NCBI GenBank assembly: GCA_009760855.2
Contig: WPIO01000005.1
Coordinates: forward strand, 4,029,501-4,093,500
Direction: 5' to 3'
DNA: 64,000 nucleotides
Source: Cristatella mucedo
Lineage: Eukaryota > Bryozoa > Phylactolaemata > Cristatellidae
Shown: positions 1-64,000 of the stretch, piece by piece
How positions within the stretch are numbered: position 1 is the stretch's first letter
Layout: every line of letters begins with the position of its first letter
The notes under the pieces: model-generated
Database searches by the model: none
Told to the model about the DNA's origin: nothing
Seen by the model: the letters and a program-made list of their open reading frames with translations, nothing else
Made by a program: the position numbers and the translations under genes

Positions 1-918
1 TTGCTGTTCTCCATTTATACACAACCTCAGGTCAAAGTGATTCGGGCCCACGGAATAGGCTATCACTTTTATGCTGCCGATACTCAGCTATATCTCATTT
101 AAACCGTCGGAATCTGCTGCAGTGAATGATAAACTGAATGACTGCCTTGCAGACATTCGATCCTGCACTTAACGAAGATAAAACGGTTCGTCTACTCGTA
201 GGACACCCCAAGTGTGTAACCAGACTTAAGAACTTTTAATAGGTGATTCTGCTGTGCGACCATCAACTTGTGCTCATAATTTAGGCATCGTCTTCGACAG
301 CTGGCTACATTTTGAAAGCTTCTTTAAGAAGACTGCTTCCACAGCTAGCCATCACGTCCGATCCCTATCTAATATTGGGAATTGTCTTCCACGGTGGCTG
401 GCAAAACGCAAGAGCTTGCGTGGCTGCCGGCAGATTAATGGATACTAAGCAGTGTTCTTATGCAGACCCACAAAGCCTGCCACAGCTTGGCTCCTTTGAA
501 CCTAGCTGAACTGCTGCACCAGTTTCAGCCTCCTCGTGGCCACAAGTCATGTATGGACAATGAATTAGCTGTTCCATTCTCCCTCTAAAAGACCGTTAGT
601 CATCGAAGCATTTGCTATGCAAGTCATGGACTGTAGAACTCACTTCCACAATTATTATGCAACGACATCTGCTCTCTTGTTGCCGACTATGGTTCATCCT
701 TTCCAACTGTTTTGAGCTGCTACTACTGACTACCTCAACGGCCCTCCTGACTCAGCTATGCTTCTTACTTTCTGTTTATTGCATGAGATAAAGTCTGCTG
801 GCTACCGAATTCGAACCGAAAGCCGCTTAGGCTGTGAGTGCGCTAAACAAACCTCACCTGTGTAACACCCACATAGTCTTTATGGCTTTGTGGAGCTACA
901 GACAGAGATACATAGTGA
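1..918 (+). mobile_element. LINE-B copy, 3' part (L2/CR1-like), RT motif mutated
   Basis: Starts inside the reverse transcriptase domain: positions about 62-97 read FYAADTQLYL, where active elements have YADD, so the catalytic Asp is lost. The rest corresponds to the C-terminal ORF end and the 3' UTR seen at 54.4-55.0 kb, with stops throughout. It ends near the shared terminus reading AGAGATACAT. The copy is cut by the window edge. Confidence 0.75.
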
Positions 919-974
919 AGATACCAAATTTACCAACCTTGATGACTAAAAAAAACACAAATTGGTCCACATAC

Positions 975-58879
<57,905 letters not shown>

Positions 58880-61113
58880 CACTGAGTGAAGCGCGCAATC
58901 TTAGTGAACCTCAGTTTAAAAAATATCACACTGCACGAATAGTCCAGTGCTTACACCGGCCAACTAATGTTTATACCGGGTAGCGCCATTGGAAGTCACG
59001 TGTTTTTTGCGAGCAGTGGCAATACGGTGATCGGGAAGACCTTTATAAATTAGCTGCTATTGTCATAAGCTTTACTATAATAATTTAATTATTTTAAAAG
59101 TGCAAAATCATTTTACTTTTTTGCGCATTGCTTTTTGTGGACTTTATCCGGCAAAAGAATAGGGTCGTTGCGCACGCGCATCTGTGGGCTCAGTGGCTGC
59201 AGAGAAGTAGGAAGTCTGCGACGCCGTCTTTTGATCGTACGGCCAATCCTTCTCATGTAAGTCAACGTGTATGTCCACAAGCTTAAATGCGTAGAATTTA
59301 TATGTTCGTGCAGAATTTCACTATGTAGAGCACTTTTTATAAACTTACATGTTAAAGACACTTCCTACTAGTAACCGGCTGTACCGCTTATCCGCTTATC
59401 CCAGCGAGTAGGCACTGTTGTGCGTTTGGTGCGGTCTCAAAATCTTGTGATTTCGTCGTCCTCCGAAGTATTTGCATAGTTCCTGCGACCAGCGAGTTTG
59501 TTCATGTCAATTAGACGTCTGCTGCTCCACGGCGCTAGTTACGCGAAAAAGCAGTGTTGTGGGACTGATTTTTATACCAGTTCCTCCAAGCATTAAGCCC
59601 CTGTGGTAATATTGACACCTGAAATTTAGATTGGTCAAAATTGTTAACTCAAACAATTCCGCTAATAGAATGATTTGCTTTGCCTTCCAGGTGGCGCCGG
59701 AAACGTTTCCTTTGCGGTGACGTTCAGATACGTTAGCTGCTGGTGTTCCGGGAGAACCGTAGATGTTTTGACTGTGGAATGCGTTGAAAAGCTGGCCTTC
59801 AGGCTGCTTTTATTAAGCTAAATTGAGATTGTGCTTCTAGCTTTGATCACTCCGTACTTGGTGAGCTTACGGAGCTTCTAAATTCTTGAGAGGTTACAAA
59901 TAATCATCGACTTCCAGGGCCCAGGTGTTTTAATTACCTAAGGCAGCTAAAAAAGCTCATCTCGTAAAGGTGAGCTATTATGGTGACCGTCGTTTCAGTA
60001 TGCGGTGCTTAGGGGCAGCGCTGCGCCTCAAGGCGACCATCGTGAGAGCTGGCTGTGCCTCGTGAAGCTTGATGTGCTACAGCTGACGTGTGTTTTCTAT
60101 TTGCATGTACGTCGAGTTTTTATGTATGCGGTACTGCCTACTTGAAAAGGGTTGTGTTACAAAGCATTATCTCATTTTCTATAAATGGGGTCGCGGACGT
60201 GGTCTGTGCACATTGGCCGTTTGACGTATCTGCTGGCTCTTTTTCGTCGTGGCTTCTCAGTGAGTCGGTGCCAGAGGTATTTACACTTGTTACGCTCGTT
60301 AGTCTTTTACTTGTGATGGATGTGTTGTATGTGCACCCACTTGCGTATGACGGCTGGTTGACCCACAATATTAGTGATTATGCTGAATGGTTGTGCAAAA
60401 TTGTTGTAGTTGGCGACCACATACTTACCCCTGTTGATTTAACTCTCGATAACGGTGTTGCATTATCATCTTCGATCTGTGAAGAACTGCTTTCCTTCAT
60501 TCAAGACAGCCATACTTGGCGGGCTATGCTATGCTGATTGTGTGTGCATGTGAGTGGTGAAGGGTGACCATGCCATCTGCTGAAAGGTGGAGCTGCTAGG
60601 AAAGAACTGTGCTGATTTGTAAATGTGGAAGCACGGCAGTGCTCTAGCACTATAGCAGCTCACGCGGCTGGGCCGTCATCGAGTATCACATAAATGGCAT
60701 TATGATCCTGATAGTACTTCAATGCCTGCTTTCATTAATTCTTCCTTAGTGTGCAGTTACTCAAGTGACATTTGTGGTAGGCATTGCAAGCCTGCCATAC
60801 ATGTCAGCTGTTATGCATTGCTGGTGGTTGCAGCAGCTACCCTACTCATGTGAGCCTACTCAGATTACTCGTGAGTCACGGCGGTGCTTAGTGGATGCGG
60901 TCGTTGCATATTTGTGCGTGATGTTTGCTGTGCTTTTGACAATTTGACTTGTGCTTGACTCAGATATGCCCTAGACATGTTGACGGTTGTTTGTTCTTGT
61001 AATACTCTTTTGAATGTGTACTTGCATCTAGTTAGGTCATACTATTGACTGTTTGCTCAAGGACTCGCCTCGGTGTGAGCTTATTCTGTGCTACTTACGT
61101 TTTTTAAGACAAA
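58880..61113. promoter_or_regulatory. Divergent intergenic region between MED23 and myosin light chain
   Basis: 2,234 bp separate the two start codons, which point away from each other. A CCAAT motif on the minus strand (58988-58992) and a palindromic CACGTG (58997-59002) lie about 110-125 bp upstream of the MED23 ATG and are reasonable core-promoter elements. An AT-rich stretch follows at 59080-59100. The light chain ATG is preceded 5 bp upstream by a likely splice acceptor (TTTTTTAAG ending 61108), so its first exon is probably non-coding and lies in this interval. No transposon copy was recognised here, in contrast to the introns. Confidence 0.4.
60088..60537 (+). CDS. Uncharacterised 149-codon open frame upstream of the light chain
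   Basis: The longest non-repeat, non-LINE open frame in the window, in the divergent promoter interval, ending 576 bp before the light chain ATG. The peptide has a hydrophobic core (FTLVTLVSLLLVMDVLYV) and a more polar C-terminal half (ISDYAEWLCKIVVVGDH). No family recognised and no homologue recalled. It may be transcribed as part of a 5' UTR or may be chance. Confidence 0.2.
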   Translation: MCFLFACTSSFYVCGTAYLKRVVLQSIISFSINGVADVVCAHWPFDVSAGSFSSWLLSESVPEVFTLVTLVSLLLVMDVLYVHPLAYDGWLTHNISDYAEWLCKIVVVGDHILTPVDLTLDNGVALSSSICEELLSFIQDSHTWRAMLC

Positions 61114-61312
61114 ATGGCAAGTAAAAAGGTTGCATCATCAAAGGGAAAGACTGGCACCACCCAGAAGCGCGTTCGACGGGCGACGTCCAATGTATTCGCA
61201 ATGTTTGACCAAGCTCAAATTCAGGAGTTTAAGGAAGCCTTCAACATGATCGATCAGAACAGAGATGGATTCATTGACAAGGAGGATCTGCACGACATGC
61301 TGGCATCTCTAG
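61114..61312 (+). CDS. Myosin regulatory light chain, first coding exon
   Basis: Regulatory light chain of non-muscle/smooth myosin II, which binds the heavy-chain neck and switches the motor on by phosphorylation. Residues 1-66 are visible. A basic N-terminus is followed by [20 protein letters not shown], with Thr24-Ser25 at the MLCK/ROCK sites (Thr18/Ser19 of mammals). EF-hand 1 has loop D47-x-N49-x-D51-G-x-I-x-x-x-D58. ATG context ACAAAATGG. The exon ends phase 1 within Gly67 at donor G|GTATTC, the same place (after MLASL) as in vertebrate MYL9/MYL12 genes. The start is the first Met and fits the family N-terminus. Confidence 0.96.
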
Positions 61313-61817
61313 GTATTCAGTTAGTTTGTGTGCTTTGTCATTCTTGTCAATCTTCCATGAGTATAAACTTATGGTCCTTTTTTCCATTTATGCTTTTTGT
61401 CATAAGCAGTTGCCAATCGGGCCAGTAGACTGAATTGATGCATGCATGCACGTGCCTGTTCGCCGACCACTCGGTCGACAAAAAATTATATTAATGCCAC
61501 AACAGCTGTGGCTGCTACTCCTTTCGAGTAATAAGAGCAGTTTCTATTATGCCTGGCATACTTAAGCTGTGTACAGCCTGTGGAAATAGTTACTGACCAG
61601 CCTCACACAGATATGTGATATTGGTATTCATTCATTGAAAATGTTGCCCTACCACGATTTCTTATGTCTCCCTGATCCACCCGGCCATTTGGTTCACAAG
61701 CTTTCACATCGTTTCCTCTGCTCTAACGATCCTAAGATGCTGAGTTTTACCGTAAAATGCTCAGGTATTAGTGTAGGCCGAGTTCACACCCTCCCCCATT
61801 TGCCTGTCAATATCGTC

Positions 61818-61920
61818 CCATAAATGTTATATGGGGTTCATATCAGGCGACTACCTGAGCCACTGCATCGGAACAACTGCACTTTCGTGGTAAAAAGCAC
61901 TTTACTGACCTGGCAGTGTG
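61818..61920 (+). mobile_element. Old interspersed repeat (unclassified)
   Basis: TATATGGGGTTCATATCAGG ... GGCAGTGTG matches 36665-36720 and 37262-37300, which are split by a LINE-A copy. In the light chain intron; no protein family assigned. Confidence 0.5.
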
Positions 61921-62389
61921 CTTACTGTTGCTATCTTGCTACCAAATATAACAATCCCCAAGTGGTCGTGCTTTGCAAACTAACTTGCTTGACCCCCTCA
62001 TGGGACCCGTTCTGGTCCATAATATCTGACAATCTGATGCAGAGAACCAGTGCCTGATGCAGCAAAGCAGCCCTAAACCTCAACCATTCCCCCTGACCCT
62101 GCACAGAATTTCACTGCAGGTTAAATACAGCCCAAGCGGTACAGCATATCGATCTTTTGGCTAACCCTAATTCTTTGCTTTATATTATTCAGTGTCACAA
62201 AGTTGCTTTTTTCAGTTCATAAAACAGTTCTAGTCATCTTTTGTAAGGTGGGCGTGGTTGTGGGCCTAACGTAAGCAGTCTTTTTTGCTGCAGCTACTGA
62301 GCCTAGGCTTGCATTTTTGCAACTCTTTCATAAGATACTACTGTTAGCTTGTCTCATACTTTCTGTATCTTTATTAATTCCTGTAGCCT

Positions 62390-62629
62390 CTATGTGAGAC
62401 CGTGCAATGCTTCGAAGTTGGGCAGTTCAATCTTTGATGAGCTGATCATCCTATCCTTTGGCATCGCTCTTGCTCGGCCAACCAGATCCAGCGATCCAGC
62501 ACATCGAATCAGTCCCTCATATGTATTGATGCTGTATCTCATGTGGTTGTCTATGTATGCCCTTGTTGGTGCAGTAATGTCAGCATCCCCATAGCGAGCA
62601 TAGACATTTCTGTGTTTTTTGCCCGGCAT
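62390..62629 (-). CDS. Uncharacterised open frame inside the light chain intron
   Basis: 79 codons from an ATG at 62629 to a stop at 62390, antisense to the host gene. The peptide is not low-complexity: MPGKKHRNVYARYGDADITA at the start and SKIELPNFEALHGLT at the end, with balanced composition. I do not recognise it. It could be a relic of a transposon ORF, a small nested gene exon, or chance. Confidence 0.2.
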   Translation of the reverse strand: MPGKKHRNVYARYGDADITAPTRAYIDNHMRYSINTYEGLIRCAGSLDLVGRARAMPKDRMISSSKIELPNFEALHGLT

Positions 62630-63574
62630 TTCTTAGCTTCATATGGCCGGTGCGGAAATATAGTTATTGGGAAGGCCTGTTGTCCAGGTGCCAGATTAAT
62701 TTTAAGTTTTTAGAATTAATTCCTTAATTCTTGTATGTATGTAAGAGTATGGTCCCCAGGTTTTGCTCTAGCTTCTCATCCTAAAAGTCGAATCGTTTTC
62801 GGTTTATCGCTCCTGGGCTTTCTGACTACTGTCTGTATAGGCAAACAAGTTAATGAGTTGATAGTATTAGCCCCCTGCCCAGGAGCTGCATTCGGCTACC
62901 GATTACAGAACTTGAGAAGCTGTATACACTAAGTTAGAGTGAAGTGTCCCAGGTACTCTACCCTTTACACCAAACTGCCAAGTCGTAGGTCGGCCCACCA
63001 TTCAGGTGACCTCATTTCCCCAGATGCTGTGTAGGTGAAGACTTCATGCATTTTTTCTCATATTTGCTCGAGTGCCCAGTGCTTTGTCAAGAACCGACAT
63101 TGCAGCTGCTGATTCCTAACCCATCCCCACCCTTTCAAAGTAGTGATCGGGAAGATGCATCTGCTGTATCTGCCACCGCTCGTGTTCAGAGCTTGGCCAT
63201 TTGCAGTATCAGTAGGCAAAGTGCTGGCTGCCTGCAAATCCCTGTAAAGCCATCGTGATCCATGTCTCATACATGTGATTTGGAACGAGCTGTAGAATGC
63301 GAGTGTCTGCTTGGGAACCTACCCAGCAGGCTGTCTCTAGGTCGTGCAAGCATCAGATGAGGCCATCGTTCTCGCACACATGCGCACCTGACTGTATGTG
63401 CTGATGCAAGTGCTGATGTTTACTCCCATCTGGAAGAAGTTAACAGACACCATCCGGCATCTAAGCTGCCTGACTTGTGCTAAGTTCAAGGGTTCCACCA
63501 TGTTTTTGTCTGGTGTATGGTTTATTCTGTCGGCTTTTTTCTACTAAAGTTCTAGTTTGAGTTGTGTACTGCAG

Positions 63575-63736
63575 GGAAAAACCCGACAGACCAATATTTG
63601 GATGCCATGATGGCTGAAGCTCCTGGCCCTATCAACTTTACCATGTTCTTGACTATGTTCGGTGAGAAGCTAAACGGCACAGACCCTGAAGATGTGATCA
63701 AGAATGCATTCGGTTGTTTTGACGAAGATGGCACAG
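63575..63736 (+). CDS. Myosin regulatory light chain, second coding exon
   Basis: Completes Gly67 and encodes residues 68-120 plus one base of Gly121: [52 protein letters not shown]. This covers the linker between EF-hands 1 and 2 and the start of EF-hand 3. Acceptor ACTGCAG, donor G|GTACGA. The intron position after FDE(D/E)xxG is shared with other animals. About 50 C-terminal residues, with the rest of EF-hands 3-4, must lie beyond 64000. Whether it is the muscle or the cytoplasmic isoform cannot be settled here, but the TS site favours the non-muscle/smooth type. Confidence 0.95.
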
Positions 63737-64000
63737 GTACGACTTGATACTGTGCATCATCGGCACATCTGGCAGGCTCCGTCCCCCAAATCGCATTGCA
63801 GCTATATCGATGAATGGAGCCAGTGTGTGCCATACTTTACTGGTAGTCATGATATAATCTGGGGCGCATTCGAGTTATTTTATACCGTAGAAATGTGGTT
63901 GGCTCGTCTGTCGGATTTATTAGCTCTTAAATTTGCTCTCATGGATGTGATACCACTAGCGCTATGTCGTATCATCTTCAATAGTTAAACCCGCTGCCCT

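Larger units (their letters stand above)
61313..63574 (+). other. Intron of the myosin light chain gene
   Basis: A 2.26 kb intron between the two coding exons. At 61818-61920 it carries an old repeat also found split around a LINE at 36.7-37.3 kb. At 62390-62629 there is a minus-strand open frame. The remainder (61313-61800 and 62630-63574) shows nothing I can name. Confidence 0.7.

Noticed and set aside
1-974. Search for the last MED23 exons left of exon 26
   Set aside because: This interval is LINE-B sequence. No minus-strand segment resembling the FDFTACHQS...SLIPKFL part of MED23 was found, so the 3' exons are outside the window.

Overview
This is nuclear DNA of an animal. It has multi-exon genes with GT-AG introns, a Mediator subunit gene, a myosin light chain gene, L2/CR1-like LINEs, tRNA-derived SINEs, Tc1 and hAT relics and long microsatellites. 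I cannot name the species. Both gene families are widespread in metazoans, and nothing bacterial, organellar or free-viral is evident.

Two host genes stand head to head. On the minus strand, MED23 (Mediator tail subunit) starts at 58879 and runs leftward off the window. I traced 26 coding exons (about 1,280 codons) by homology recalled from memory, splice-site inspection and reading-frame phase. The C-terminal exons lie beyond position 1. On the plus strand, a non-muscle/smooth-type myosin regulatory light chain gene starts at 61114. Two coding exons are present and the last lies past the right edge. The 2.2 kb between the two start codons should hold both promoters.

Layout, left to right: 1-918 LINE-B; 975-3217 MED23 exons 26-25; 3.2-17.9 kb exons 24-21 in large transposon-filled introns, with a possible plus-strand nested gene at 12.9-13.4 kb; 17.9-26.4 kb a compact block of exons 20-10, with a CTG repeat in intron 13; 26.4-36 kb one huge intron packed with LINE 3' ends, SINEs and a Tc1 relic; 36.0-58.9 kb exons 9-1 separated by repeats; 58.9-61.1 kb shared promoter region; 61.1-63.7 kb myosin light chain.

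Most of the rest is transposon-derived. LINE-A is an L2/CR1-like element with an (ATT)n tail and more than 20 truncated copies. LINE-B is related and ends in an (ATAC)n microsatellite. Older LINE-C and LINE-D relics and three tRNA-derived SINE-like families are also present. SINE-B shares the hairpin 3' end of LINE-A, which suggests it is mobilised by it. I found no convincing new biochemical system. The most checkable oddities are splicing anomalies in MED23 (a GC-AG intron and an exon 19/20 junction with no canonical solution), the LINE/SINE shared hairpin, nested insertions with readable empty sites, a SINE split into inverted halves, and a candidate nested gene.
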